Positions 24,481 to 32,887 are shown, counted from the first letter of the stretch. The stretch: 64,000 nucleotides of DNA from Streptomyces sp. NBC_00490 (GCF_036013645.1 NZ_CP107869.1:4712001-4776000), one strand, 5' to 3'. Translations and numbers: made by a program. Notes: generated by a model from the letters alone, not told the origin.

Positions 24481-25578
24481 CTACTTGAGTTCGTCGGCGG
24501 TGAAGTACTCGTCCGAGATCAGCACGTCGTAGTTGGACTTGTCGACGCTCGTGGGCTGCAGGAGGACGGCGGGTACGGGCTTGACGCCGTTCTTGTAGGT
24601 CACGGAGTCGTCGATCGAGACCACGCGGTCGTTGAGTATCTCGTCGACCATGTTCGCGGCGGCGTCGGCGAGTCGGCGGACGTCCTTGTAGACGGTCTGC
24701 GACTGCCCGCCCGCGATGATCGACTTCACCGAGGCCAGTTCGGCGTCCTGGCCGGTGACGACGGGGAGGGGCTTGGCGCCGGTGCCGTAGCCGTCCAGGG
24801 TCAGCGCGGCCAGGACGCCCCTGGAGATGCCGTCGTAGGGCGACAGGACCGCGTCGACCTTCTTGGTGCCGTAGGACCCGTTGAGGATGTCGGTCATGCG
24901 CTTCTGCGCGGTGGGCCCGTCCCAGCGCAGGGTGGTGATCTTCTCGAGCTCGGTCTGGCCGGACGGGACGATCAGCTGCTTGCTGTCCAGGAACGGCTGG
25001 AGGAGCGCCATCGACCCGTCGAAGAAGTACTTGGTGTTGTTGTCGTCGGGGGAACCGGCGAACAGCTCGATGTTGAACGGGCCCTCGCCGTCCTCCAGGC
25101 CGAGCTTCTCGATGATGAAGTGGGCCTGCATCCGGCCGACCATCTCGTTGTCGAAGGAGACGTAGTAGTCGACGTCCTTGGTGCCGAGGATGAGCCGGTC
25201 GTAGGCGATCACCGGAATCTCCGCGGCGGCCGCCTTCTTCAGCACCCCGTTCAGCGACGTGTTGTCGATGGCCGCGATGACCAGCGCGTCGACGCCCTGC
25301 TGGATCAGTTTCTCGATCTGGGAGACCTGGGCCTTCGGGTCGTCGTCGCCGTAGACCAGCTTGGTCTTGTACTCCATGCCCTTCAGGCCCTGGACGAGGG
25401 TCTTGCCGTCGGTGAGCCAGCGCTCGGAGGCGCGGGTCGGCATGGCGATGCCGACGGTGCCGCCCACGGAGCCGGCCCCGGAGGTGCCCGCCGAGCTGCC
25501 CTCGCTCTCCTTGCCGCAGGCGGACAACGGGAAGGCGAGTAAAGCGGCTCCGGCGAGGACGGCTCTTCGATTGAGCAT
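24481..25578 (-). CDS. Sugar ABC transporter substrate-binding lipoprotein (ChvE/XylF-like)
   Basis: 365 residues. The lipoprotein signal MLNRRAVLAGAALLAFPLSAC places the lipidated cysteine at 21. The type I periplasmic binding fold begins GGTVGIAMPTRASERWL, with DALVIAAIDNTSLNGVLKKA and SFDNEMVGRMQAHFI typical of the ChvE/xylose-binding group. In this group the partners are an ATPase (XylG-like) and a permease (XylH-like). Neither is adjacent, because the tRNA lies downstream and a divergent small gene upstream. It is therefore either an orphan component or separated from its transporter. Confidence 0.92.
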   Translation of the reverse strand: MLNRRAVLAGAALLAFPLSACGKESEGSSAGTSGAGSVGGTVGIAMPTRASERWLTDGKTLVQGLKGMEYKTKLVYGDDDPKAQVSQIEKLIQQGVDALVIAAIDNTSLNGVLKKAAAAEIPVIAYDRLILGTKDVDYYVSFDNEMVGRMQAHFIIEKLGLEDGEGPFNIELFAGSPDDNNTKYFFDGSMALLQPFLDSKQLIVPSGQTELEKITTLRWDGPTAQKRMTDILNGSYGTKKVDAVLSPYDGISRGVLAALTLDGYGTGAKPLPVVTGQDAELASVKSIIAGGQSQTVYKDVRRLADAAANMVDEILNDRVVSIDDSVTYKNGVKPVPAVLLQPTSVDKSNYDVLISDEYFTADELK

Positions 25579-25883
25579 CGTGATCGTTCCTTGTTCTTCT
25601 CGTCGTTGAGACAGTCAAGGGCGAGTGATCAGCCGGCGGACTTCACTCAAGCCGTTCGAAATGTCGTCGCATGATCGGAATATTGGCGAGGACAGTAAGG
25701 GGAGGTGCACGTGGTGTCAACGGTGTGAACAGGAACGGTCACAGAAAGGTGCGATCAGAGGGGATGATGAGGAGATCAGGAGCCCTGGTGGCGGCCCGGC
25801 CATGCCCAGGAGTCATCAAAGCGTCGTCACTCCGATATGGACGACTGCCCCGCGCGGGGTCGCGCGGGCGCATACTAGGCACA
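25579..25883. other. 305-base divergent promoter region
   Basis: No gene is supported. The region contains TTGACT on the minus strand (around 25615), a possible -35 for the binding-protein gene, and a CCCCGCGCGGGG palindrome near 25849-25860. CATACTAGGC lies just before the gene at 25884. Confidence 0.5.
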
Positions 25884-26105
25884 ATGACAAAGCCATCTGC
25901 ACCGAAGCGTCACTTGCCCACCAGCCCCTTCAAGGCCCCGGTGGCACCACCGCCCAAGGAGTTCGCGGTGGGCGACCAGGTCACCCACGACATGTACGGC
26001 CTCGGCCGCGTGATCGGCATCGAGGACGGAATCGCGGCGTTCGTCGATTTCGGCTCCGTCCGACAGCGGATCCTGAGCCCGTACACCAAGATGAGCAAGC
26101 TGTAG
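25884..26105 (+). CDS. Small conserved protein with a CarD/UvrD-type beta-barrel-like domain
   Basis: 73 residues. A Pro-rich N-terminus precedes EFAVGDQVTHDMYGLGRVIG and AAFVDFGSVRQRILSPYTKM. The GDxVxHxxxGxGxVxxI pattern with DFG is that of Tudor-like RNA-polymerase-interaction folds (CarD RID, UvrD/PcrA C-termini). Its function is unknown. No ribosome site is visible. TACTAG (25873-25878) lies 6 bases before the ATG, so the transcript is probably leaderless. Similar short proteins are common in Streptomyces, as far as I recall. Confidence 0.78.
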   Translation: MTKPSAPKRHLPTSPFKAPVAPPPKEFAVGDQVTHDMYGLGRVIGIEDGIAAFVDFGSVRQRILSPYTKMSKL

Positions 26106-26177
26106 GACCGCGGTGCCCGGTCAGGGCACCGTGGCTCTCTTCATGGCTCCACACCGAACGGAACATCTCTCATCGAC

Positions 26178-26321
26178 GTGAACTCGCTGTTCTCCGCCCC
26201 GGAAGGGTCGCCCAGCTCCGCCACCGCGGCCTCGCCGCCCCCGGCGAACAACCCCTTCCAGGCCCCCGACTTCGGGGACGACGAAACCTTCCCGATCGAG
26301 GACGCACAGCCCTCCTCTTGA
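26178..26321 (+). CDS. Possible short acidic ORF or C-terminal remnant
   Basis: 47 codons from GTG: MNSLFSAPEGSPSS, an Ala/Pro stretch, then NNPFQAPDFGDDETFPIEDA. The composition is protein-like and unlike a shadow frame. The reading frame is open upstream of the GTG without a better start, and no ribosome site is seen. It could be the tail of a deleted gene or a genuine small protein. I recognise no family. Confidence 0.3.
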   Translation: MNSLFSAPEGSPSSATAASPPPANNPFQAPDFGDDETFPIEDAQPSS

Positions 26322-26469
26322 TCGGAAAATCTCCGAAACATTCGTAAAGTCGAAGCCCTGCCTTGATCTTGCCCAGGCAGGCATGGTCGACCAGTATCGG
26401 CGCAATCCCTCACACAGGGGCGCTGAGCAGGCAAGACAGTGACGCCAGCCTTCCTCTCCTCGCTCGAAC

Positions 26470-26506
26470 GTTTCGAAACAATTACCGAAACTATTGACAG
26501 TTGTCA
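26470..26506 (+). promoter_or_regulatory. Xylanase promoter with CGAAA/TTTCG elements
   Basis: GTTTCGAAAC (26470-26479) is a perfect palindrome. CCGAAACT follows at 26485-26492 and a further CCGAAAC lies upstream near 26333-26340. TTGACA (26494-26499) is a good -35 and sits in TGACAgtTGTCA. CGAAA repeats upstream of xylanase genes are reported for S. lividans as xylan-control elements. Confidence 0.6.
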
Positions 26507-26560
26507 GGGTCACTCCAAAGCTGTCGATGACCGAGCTACTCGACGAGAGGAAGCAGGCAC

Positions 26561-27241
26561 ATGAACGACGCACCCGCACCCATGAGCCGCAGGACGTTCG
26601 TCAGCGGTGCCGGTACCACCGCGCTGGCGCTCGCGGCCGGAGTGGCCCTGCCGGGAACCGCTCACGCGGACACGGTGATCACGTCGAACCAGACCGGAAC
26701 GGACAACGGGTACTACTACTCGTTCTGGACCGACGCACCGGGAACCGTCTCCATGACCCTGAGCTCCGGCGGGAACTACCGCACCTCATGGCGCAACACC
26801 GGAAACTTCGTCGCGGGAAAGGGATGGAGCAACGGCAGTCGCAGGACCGTCAGCTACTCGGGGTCCTTCAACCCGTCCGGCAACGCCTACCTGTGCCTCT
26901 ACGGCTGGACGTCGAACCCGCTCGTCGAGTACTACATCGTCGACAGCTGGGGGACCTACCGGCCGACCGGGACGTACAAGGGCAACGTCACCAGCGACGG
27001 CGGTACGTACGACATCTACCAGACCACCCGGTACAACGCCCCGTCCGTCGAAGGCACCCGCACCTTCAACCAGTACTGGAGCGTCCGGCAGTCCAGGCGG
27101 ACCGGTGGTTCCATCACCACCGGGAACCACTTCGACGCGTGGGCGCGCGCCGGAATGACCCTCGGCAGCTTCCGCTACTACATGATCATGGCGACCGAGG
27201 GCTACCAGAGCAGCGGCAACTCCAGCATCACGGTGGCCTGA
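26561..27241 (+). CDS. Secreted endo-1,4-beta-xylanase, GH11, XlnC-like
   Basis: 226 residues. A Tat signal ([10 protein letters not shown], with [16 protein letters not shown] cleavage region) is followed by a single GH11 jelly roll with no carbohydrate-binding module. Catalytic glutamates are E123 in [13 protein letters not shown] (nucleophile) and E213 in [11 protein letters not shown] (acid/base). The [16 protein letters not shown] thumb region is intact. Architecture matches S. lividans xylanase C, which is also Tat-exported. It shares one base (TGATG) with the downstream CE4 esterase gene, so xylan backbone and acetyl groups would be attacked together. Confidence 0.96.
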   Translation: MNDAPAPMSRRTFVSGAGTTALALAAGVALPGTAHADTVITSNQTGTDNGYYYSFWTDAPGTVSMTLSSGGNYRTSWRNTGNFVAGKGWSNGSRRTVSYSGSFNPSGNAYLCLYGWTSNPLVEYYIVDSWGTYRPTGTYKGNVTSDGGTYDIYQTTRYNAPSVEGTRTFNQYWSVRQSRRTGGSITTGNHFDAWARAGMTLGSFRYYMIMATEGYQSSGNSSITVA

Positions 27242-27915
27242 TGAGGACGCGGGCGCACCTACCGTTACTGGCCGCCGCCGCCCTGGCCGGCGCCGCCACC
27301 CTCACCGTCCCCACCACTGCCTCCGCGCAGAGCGCCGCCTGCGCCGGATACGTCGGACTCACCTTCGACGACGGCCCGGGCAGTGGCACCACCGCCCTGC
27401 TCAACTCCCTGACGCAGAACGGCCTCAGGGCCACCATGTTCAACCAGGGCCAGAACGCCGCCGCCAACCCGGCCCTGGTCAGGGCGCAGGTCAACGCGGG
27501 GATGTGGGTCGGCAACCACAGCTACACGCACCCGCATCTGACCCAGCAGAGCCAGGCCACGGTCGACTCGGAGATCTCCCGCACCCAGCAGGCGATCGCG
27601 AACGCGGGCGGTGGCACACCGAAGCTGTTCCGGCCGCCGTACGGCGAGACCAACGCGACGGTGAGGGCCGTGGAGTCCAGATACGGGCTGACCGAGATCA
27701 TCTGGAACGTCGACTCGCAGGACTGGAACAACGCCAGTACCGACGCGATCGTCGCGGCGGCCGGCCGGCTCACCAACGGGCAGGTCATCCTCATGCACGA
27801 CTGGCCCGCCAACACCCGCGCGGCGATCCCGCGCATCGCCCAGACGCTGGCCGCCAAGGGGTTGTGCTCCGGGATGATCTCCCCCACGACCGGCCGCGCC
27901 GTGGCCCCGGGCTAG
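27241..27915 (+). CDS. Secreted CE4 polysaccharide deacetylase / acetylxylan esterase, AxeA-like
   Basis: 224 residues. A signal peptide ends TASAQSAACA, and the NodB domain starts YVGLTFDDGPGSGTT. Catalytic and metal residues are D43 and D44 and the H93/H97 pair in GNHSYTHPHL. The RPPYGETN motif and the C-terminal VILMHDWP follow. The gene is translationally coupled to the GH11 xylanase, as axeA is to xlnB in S. lividans, so acetylxylan esterase is the likely activity rather than chitin deacetylation. There is no C-terminal binding domain, unlike longer AxeA forms. Confidence 0.94.
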   Translation: MRTRAHLPLLAAAALAGAATLTVPTTASAQSAACAGYVGLTFDDGPGSGTTALLNSLTQNGLRATMFNQGQNAAANPALVRAQVNAGMWVGNHSYTHPHLTQQSQATVDSEISRTQQAIANAGGGTPKLFRPPYGETNATVRAVESRYGLTEIIWNVDSQDWNNASTDAIVAAAGRLTNGQVILMHDWPANTRAAIPRIAQTLAAKGLCSGMISPTTGRAVAPG

Positions 27916-28034
27916 CGGCCGAGCGGGCGCAGCCGACCGCCGTACGCGGGAATGTCGTATCCTCACCGCACCTGCCGTGCCCGTGACCTGGGGGGTTCCA
28001 GGGTCGGCGGCCGGCTCGAAGCAAATGGGGATCC

Positions 28035-28799
28035 ATGCGTGCAGCAGTCATGGGCGCCGCTCTCGGCGGCGCCCTCCTCCTTGCCGGTTCCGTGCTCACC
28101 GCCCCGGCCGCGTCCGCGGCCGAGACGGGAGTGGTGATCGAGAAGGTGTCGGTGAACGGTGGCAAGTCCATCGTCTTCGGTACGTCCCGCACGGAGTCGT
28201 TCACGATCGCGGTGACCGTCTCCGACGACTCCGGCATCAGCAAGGACCTCGCGTTCCTGGCGATCGAACGCGAGAAGGGGGACGACTACTGGTCGTTCCA
28301 CGGAAAGCCCACGTGCACCGCCACCAGCTCCACGACCTCGAACTGCAAGCTCGGCGTCAAGCTGGAGAAGGACATCGACCTGCCCCGCAACACCCTCGCG
28401 GGACCCTGGGACGTGTACGTCCAGTTCCAGGCCAAGGACGGTGACTACTACGGGGGCGTCTACCAGACCCACCCCGTGAAGCGGCGTTCCACGCTCGGTG
28501 TCGACGCCTCGCCCGAGCCCGTCACCAAGGGCAAGACGATCACGGTCACGGGCAGACTGGCCCGCGCCAACTGGGACAAGTACGTGTACGCCGGCTACAC
28601 CTCGCAGCCGGTCAAGCTGCAGTTCCGGCCGAAGAACAGTGCCACGTACACCACGGTCAAGACCGTGACGAGCGACAGCACCGGCAAGCTGAGGACGACC
28701 GTCAAGGCCGCCCAGGACGGCTACTGGCGCTGGAGCTTCGGCGGCACCGCCACGACCGCCGCGGTCAAGGCCACCGGCGACTTCGTCGACGTGCGCTGA
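28035..28799 (+). CDS. Secreted two-domain beta-sandwich protein of unknown function
   Basis: 254 residues. A signal peptide (RAAVMGAALGGALLLAG, cleaved after APAASA) is followed by a domain with one disulfide-capable pair (CTATSSTTSNC). A C-terminal Ig-like domain (about 150-254) begins RRSTLGVDASPEPVTKGKTI and ends GYWRWSFGGT. The second domain recurs in many Streptomyces exported proteins with the YAGYTSQPVKLQFRP pattern. No catalytic motif is seen. It is followed by a strong terminator. Confidence 0.8.
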   Translation: MRAAVMGAALGGALLLAGSVLTAPAASAAETGVVIEKVSVNGGKSIVFGTSRTESFTIAVTVSDDSGISKDLAFLAIEREKGDDYWSFHGKPTCTATSSTTSNCKLGVKLEKDIDLPRNTLAGPWDVYVQFQAKDGDYYGGVYQTHPVKRRSTLGVDASPEPVTKGKTITVTGRLARANWDKYVYAGYTSQPVKLQFRPKNSATYTTVKTVTSDSTGKLRTTVKAAQDGYWRWSFGGTATTAAVKATGDFVDVR

Positions 28800-28828
28800 C
28801 CGTATCCCGTACGGCATCCCGTACGGCC

Positions 28829-28868
28829 GAGGGCCGGTGCGCAGATCGAGGTCTGCGCACCGGCCCTC
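28829..28868. terminator. Strong hairpin between convergent secreted-protein genes
   Basis: GAGGGCCGGTGCGCAGA and its exact complement form 17-bp arms around TCGAGG. It lies between the stops at 28799 and 28882 and would serve both directions. Confidence 0.85.
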
Positions 28869-28881
28869 CGTCGTGTCCGGG

Positions 28882-29265
28882 TCAGCAGCCCATCGACCAC
28901 ACATGCGCGTCACCGCGGTCGTTGGCCGTGGCGTTGTAGCCCACCTCGTCGCCGGGGCGCAGACAGATCGTCATGGCGCCGCCGGTGGAGGGGAACTGGA
29001 TGGCGGACTCGTAGACCTTGACGTGGTCCTTGACGCCGGGTCCGGAGATGCCGTGGTTGGCCCAGGAGGAGTCGGTGTCGGCGATCCAGCTCTCCCACCA
29101 CTCGTCGTCGCCCGAGGCGTTCATGCGCTGGCCGCCGAAGTTGGCGTCGGTCCAGACGCAGAAGTTGCCGCTGGGGCAGTTTGCCGCCGAGGCCGGGGTG
29201 GCGGTGGTCAGGCTCGCCGCGGCGGCGAGCAGGGCGGCCGCCACGAGGGCTGCGGACTGCTTCAT
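28882..29265 (-). CDS. Secreted inhibitor I36 / beta-gamma-crystallin-like small protein
   Basis: 127 residues. The signal peptide KQSAALVAAALLAAAASL ends at ASAA. The mature part starts NCPSGNFCVWTDANFGGQ, the signature of the I36 (SMI, Streptomyces metalloproteinase inhibitor) family with a crystallin-like fold and paired cysteines. It ends CLRPGDEVGYNATANDRGD. The ATG at 29265 is chosen; an upstream ATG at 29319 lacks a good signal. A secreted metalloprotease is encoded elsewhere in the window (21137), but a link is only speculative. Confidence 0.85.
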   Translation of the reverse strand: MKQSAALVAAALLAAAASLTTATPASAANCPSGNFCVWTDANFGGQRMNASGDDEWWESWIADTDSSWANHGISGPGVKDHVKVYESAIQFPSTGGAMTICLRPGDEVGYNATANDRGDAHVWSMGC

Positions 29266-29315
29266 GAAGGGTGCCTTTCCATGCGTTCTTGGGGTTGGTG
29301 CCGACTGGTGGCTGG

Positions 29316-29777
29316 TCACTGGTGGTGTGCGGCGCTGAGCAGCGCTCTCGCCTCGGTCAGCGCGTGCGTCCGCAACTGCCGGTAGGCCGCCCGATCCCGT
29401 TGTGGAGCACGGGACTTGAGGTTGTTGACAAGCGTCACCGCCCGAAACCAGCGCCGCTGGTCGCCGTAGAGCCGGCGTTCGGCCCGGGCGAGGCAGCCGT
29501 CGGTGTGGTGGGCGACGACGAGACCGCTGGGCAGCTTCACCGAGAGCTCGGGCCGGCCCGTGCCGAACAGCGCGCTGTCCACGCGGCTGCTCGGGGCCGG
29601 GCCGCCGGGCCGGGGCGGGGTGAGGCCGCGATCGGTCAAGCAGCGGTCGGTGAGCAGGAGTTGGGCGGCCTTGATGGTGTCGTCCGGGGTGAGCGACACG
29701 GCCGGTTCGCGTGCGGTGCCGCAGGCCGTCGTCAGCGCGGCCAGCAGACAGGCCACGGCGGCGATCCTCACCCTCAC
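29316..29777 (-). CDS. Putative lipoprotein, unknown function
   Basis: 153 residues from a GTG that overlaps the preceding stop as GTGA (29774-29777). The lipobox is LTTACG after RIAAVACLLAA. The mature part is charged, with DRCLTDRGLTPP and a helical C-terminus (RAAYRQLRTHALTEARALL). The pattern (two cysteines, then conserved LFG and DGCLARAERRLYGD) resembles small Streptomyces exported proteins of unknown role. It is coupled to the upstream secreted protein, which suggests that they act together. Confidence 0.72.
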   Translation of the reverse strand: MRVRIAAVACLLAALTTACGTAREPAVSLTPDDTIKAAQLLLTDRCLTDRGLTPPRPGGPAPSSRVDSALFGTGRPELSVKLPSGLVVAHHTDGCLARAERRLYGDQRRWFRAVTLVNNLKSRAPQRDRAAYRQLRTHALTEARALLSAAHHQ

Positions 29778-30139
29778 CCCGGTTGGCAGTCGGCGTGCGG
29801 GGTGGTGTCGACCGCGTCGAGCTTGTCCCACCACTCCCAGTTCTCGGAGTAGTCGCCGCCGCGGATCACGCGCTGCAGACAGGGGCCGTGGGCCGGGAGG
29901 TAGAGGGCGTACACGGTCTTGTCGACCTGGGAGCCGAACGACCTGGCATGCCGGAGCACACGGTCGGCGGGTACGGCGAAGCCGCCGCGCCCGGGGTCGT
30001 AGCACCAGCCGCCGCCCGCGCCGGTCTCCCCCGGCTCGGGCCAGAAGCAGACATAACCGGGCAGGGCCGAGGCGGGGGTGGGGGCGAGGGTGGGCACAAG
30101 CGCCGCGCACAGCAGAGCGAGGGCAGCCGAACGTCTCAA
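29774..30139 (-). CDS. Secreted I36-like small protein
   Basis: 121 residues from a TTG start with AGAGG 6 bases upstream. The signal peptide RRSAALALLCAALVPTLAPT is cleaved after ASA. The mature chain starts LPGYVCFWPEPGETG and contains GWCYDPGRGG and ENWEWWDKLD. The VCFW and paired-cysteine pattern is I36/crystallin-like but more diverged than the neighbour at 28882. Its stop overlaps the lipoprotein gene start. The long frame to 30226 is rejected because the signal peptide would be internal. Confidence 0.68.
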   Translation of the reverse strand: MRRSAALALLCAALVPTLAPTPASALPGYVCFWPEPGETGAGGGWCYDPGRGGFAVPADRVLRHARSFGSQVDKTVYALYLPAHGPCLQRVIRGGDYSENWEWWDKLDAVDTTPHADCQPG

Positions 30140-30303
30140 GGGGACCTCTGGGGACAGGGGTTGGAAGGTGCACGCGCTGCCTTCCCGCGCCCCATCCCCA
30201 CTACACACCGTGAACGTCGGCACCACTCGTTACGGTGAGTAGTCGTATCGCGGTAATCCGATGCCCCCGGCTTCCACCCCCTCACCCCTTCCGGCAGGTC
30301 GAA

Positions 30304-31542
30304 TCACTGGCCCAGTGGTGCCGGTGGGGTGGTGTCCGGGATGGGGTTTGTGGGGGTCGGGGTCGGTGGGTGGGCTGTTTTTGTGCGTTCCTTGGTCAGG
30401 GCTTTTGTCATTCTGCGGGCCAGCAGGGGGTCTGCCGGGAGGACGTGGGAGGCGAACCAGCGGGCCGCGGTGGGGTCGGGGGACGGGTCGGTGAACTCCG
30501 GTCCGGCGTAGTCGTCCAGGGGCGGGTCGTAGATGTAGCCGGAGACGATTCCGTGGCTGACCAGGCGTTCCACGAGGGCGTCGCGGTCCTCGACCAGCAG
30601 GGGGACCCGGAACAGGGGCAGGGGGCCGTGGTGGGCCGCCCGGCCGTTCAGGGCCGGGGAGGCCCAGGGGGTGCCCGACAGCAGGGTGACGCCCTCCCTG
30701 CGGCGGGAGAGGTTCTCGTCCAGCATGTTCATGCGCAGGTTCAGGCCCGCCCGCACCAGCCGCCCGTGGCGGGCGCGGTAGTCGTGCAGGTCCACGCGGA
30801 TCCAGGGGTCGTACGGCAGCAGGCTCGGGGCCTCGTGGGCACAGAGCGACAGCCTCGGTGCGTGCAGGGACATGCGGAAGGCGTCGCGTTCCAGCAGGCC
30901 CAGGCGTTGCATGGTGCGCCAGGTGGGGCGTACGAGATGCAGCGCGCGGACCGTGGAACGGGCCAGGGGGCGCAGGGCCGTCGACAGGTCCGCGGTCAGC
31001 CTCGCCGGTGTCAGCAGGTCGTCCCGCAGCAGCTCCAGCTCCCTGCGCGCCCGCGCGTCCTCGACCGCCAGGAAGCCGCCCGCCATCCCCGCCACGTGCT
31101 TGGAGAGACTGAAGGCCGCCGCCTTGCCGAACGTACCGATCGGCTGCCCGTCCACGTGCGTGCCGATCGCATGCGCCGCGTCCTCGATCAGCGGTATCCC
31201 CAATTGCTCGCAGCGGTCCCGCAGTTCGACGATCCGGTCGGGCATCCCGTACAGGCTCGTGGTCAGCACCGCGTCCACACCGCGCCAGGTGGACTCCGGT
31301 ACGGCCGCCGGGTCGATGTTGCCGTCCCACGGCGACACCGGGGCCTGGACCGGGCGCAGACCGGCCGCGAGGACGACGAAGAGGATCACGTCGTCGTTCA
31401 CCGGGGACATCAGGACCCGGCCGCCTGGGCGGCACCAGCGCCGCAGGGCCAGGTAGAGGGCCAGTCGCGCCGAGGGCGTGTAGACGCATTCCCGTCCGAG
31501 CCGCCGTGTCATCGTCGCGGCGAGCCGCGATCCGTACGGCAT
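30304..31542 (-). CDS. DegT/DnrJ/EryC1/StrS-type PLP aminotransferase
   Basis: 412 residues. The aspartate-aminotransferase fold type I core is clear: D121 in PLIEDAAHAIG (pyridine nitrogen) and the PLP lysine K148 in AAFSLSKHVAGMAGG. Such enzymes transaminate keto-sugars or cyclitols in surface polysaccharide and antibiotic pathways. The C-terminal 40 residues are Pro/Thr-rich and atypical. The ATG at 31542 has AAGAGG upstream. No sugar-nucleotide genes are adjacent except the acyltransferase gene just upstream (31655-32767), which suggests a two-gene cell-surface modification unit. Confidence 0.85.
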   Translation of the reverse strand: MPYGSRLAATMTRRLGRECVYTPSARLALYLALRRWCRPGGRVLMSPVNDDVILFVVLAAGLRPVQAPVSPWDGNIDPAAVPESTWRGVDAVLTTSLYGMPDRIVELRDRCEQLGIPLIEDAAHAIGTHVDGQPIGTFGKAAAFSLSKHVAGMAGGFLAVEDARARRELELLRDDLLTPARLTADLSTALRPLARSTVRALHLVRPTWRTMQRLGLLERDAFRMSLHAPRLSLCAHEAPSLLPYDPWIRVDLHDYRARHGRLVRAGLNLRMNMLDENLSRRREGVTLLSGTPWASPALNGRAAHHGPLPLFRVPLLVEDRDALVERLVSHGIVSGYIYDPPLDDYAGPEFTDPSPDPTAARWFASHVLPADPLLARRMTKALTKERTKTAHPPTPTPTNPIPDTTPPAPLGQ

Positions 31543-31654
31543 CGTCACCTCTTCCAGCAAGGAGTCATGAAGGGGTCGGAGCCTCGCGAGAGGGATCTCC
31601 GAAGGGGCACCCGGGAGCGCTGCACGCTCTCGGACGCAAGGCCGGACGACCGGC

Positions 31655-32767
31655 TCAGCGCGTCTTCGCGCGCAGACCGCCGATCGTCTTCAGCAGACGG
31701 TCCGCCGGCTCCCGCAGCCGCGGATGCGCCAGCACCGTGTTCCGCAGGCCCCTGACCGGTCTGCGCCACAGCCGGTGGGTCGCGGCGACCGGGTGGGGCC
31801 GGTACGCGAAACCCTCACCGACGCGCAGTTCCCGGGTCTTGAGCCAGTCCTTGTACTCCTTGTCGCCGCGCCCCAGGTCCATCACCCGTACGCCCTGCCG
31901 GCCCGCCGCCTCCGCCATCCGCAGATGCATGATCAACCCCGGTGAGTAGTACCGGAGTTCTGGGTCGTACGCCGTGAACCAGGCCGCGAACACGGTGCGC
32001 GAGGTGGGGCCGAAGTGGGCCGCGACCGGACGGTCACCGGCGTAGACGACCGACAGGACGCCGGTGAAGTGCTCCTCGCGCACCTGGAAGAAGTGGTCGG
32101 TGAGAGCGACGATCCAGGGGCGGGCGAAGCGGTCCATTCGGCCCGTGCGGCGGTACTGGGCCGACTTCCACCGCATCAGCTGCCGCAGCATCGCCGGGTC
32201 CCGCTCGTCGAAGACGAACCGCAGCTCGCCGAGGTCGCGGGCCAGCCGCCGTTCCTTCTTCAGAACCGTCTTGGCGAGTCCCGGATAGGAGCCGCGCAGC
32301 CACTCCGGATACGTCGTCCCCTCGGCGGTCTTCAGATCGACGACCGGGGACGCGAACGTCCCGGTGACGTATCGGCCGAGAGGCTTCTGCTCGTCGACCA
32401 GGTGGTCGAACTCGAAGACCGAGAGACCGCAGGCCCGCAGCAACTCACCCGTGTCCCAGGTGACTCCGGGACGGTGGACCAGCGCCTGGCAGTCCGAGAG
32501 GCCGAGCCCGATGGCCCGGCCGACACCGAAGGCGTTGCGTTCGTACGGGAAGAAGCCGACGGGCTCCCCGTGATCGTGCAGCACCGCCACCCGGGCGCCG
32601 CCGCGGTACTTTCCGACCCCGGACGCGAACTCCGGTGCCAGGAACGGGTTTCCGAAGTCGGGCGACTCGTCCGCCACCCGGTGCCAGGCCGCACGGAGCT
32701 CTCCGCCCAGCTCCTCGGGTCTGTGGATCGTGATCCGGTTTCTCATGGAGTTGCTCGTGGATCGCAT
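31655..32767 (-). CDS. FemAB/CelD-like GNAT-fold acyltransferase
   Basis: 370 residues, cytoplasmic. It shows the BcsL/CelD-type arrangement: an N-terminal half with VAVLHDHGEPVGFFPYERN, a central helical KTVLKKERRLARDLGELRFV and a C-terminal GNAT half. The latter has PVAAHFGPTSRTVFAAWFTA and YYSPGLIMHLRMAE, then VMDLGRGDKEYKDW. Related proteins acylate or aminoacylate exopolysaccharide precursors. The ATG at 32767 has GGGGGGAG upstream. It is probably co-transcribed with the aminotransferase 112 bases downstream. Confidence 0.85.
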   Translation of the reverse strand: MRSTSNSMRNRITIHRPEELGGELRAAWHRVADESPDFGNPFLAPEFASGVGKYRGGARVAVLHDHGEPVGFFPYERNAFGVGRAIGLGLSDCQALVHRPGVTWDTGELLRACGLSVFEFDHLVDEQKPLGRYVTGTFASPVVDLKTAEGTTYPEWLRGSYPGLAKTVLKKERRLARDLGELRFVFDERDPAMLRQLMRWKSAQYRRTGRMDRFARPWIVALTDHFFQVREEHFTGVLSVVYAGDRPVAAHFGPTSRTVFAAWFTAYDPELRYYSPGLIMHLRMAEAAGRQGVRVMDLGRGDKEYKDWLKTRELRVGEGFAYRPHPVAATHRLWRRPVRGLRNTVLAHPRLREPADRLLKTIGGLRAKTR

Positions 32768-32887
32768 GGGCGACCGCTCCCCCCAGTTCCCCCCACGACG
32801 CGTCTACCGCGCCCTGCCACGCGCACAGAGTGCGGTGAGGCTCAAACGTCGCGAAACAGTACGCAGACTGTCAAGAGTGCCTGTCGT

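Larger units (their letters stand above)
26106..26560. other. 455-base region upstream of the xylanase gene
   Basis: It holds one low-confidence short ORF (26178-26321) and the AT-richer xylanase promoter region with CGAAA elements. Nothing else recognisable is present. Confidence 0.5.

Noticed and set aside
29316..30173. 285-codon single gene spanning the lipoprotein region
   Set aside because: The lipobox signal would be internal; the upstream part is the out-of-frame reading of the secreted I36-like gene, and the GTGA overlap explains the true start.
30304..32767. Aminotransferase and acyltransferase as part of an antibiotic gene cluster
   Set aside because: No polyketide, peptide synthetase, glycosyltransferase or tailoring genes are next to them.
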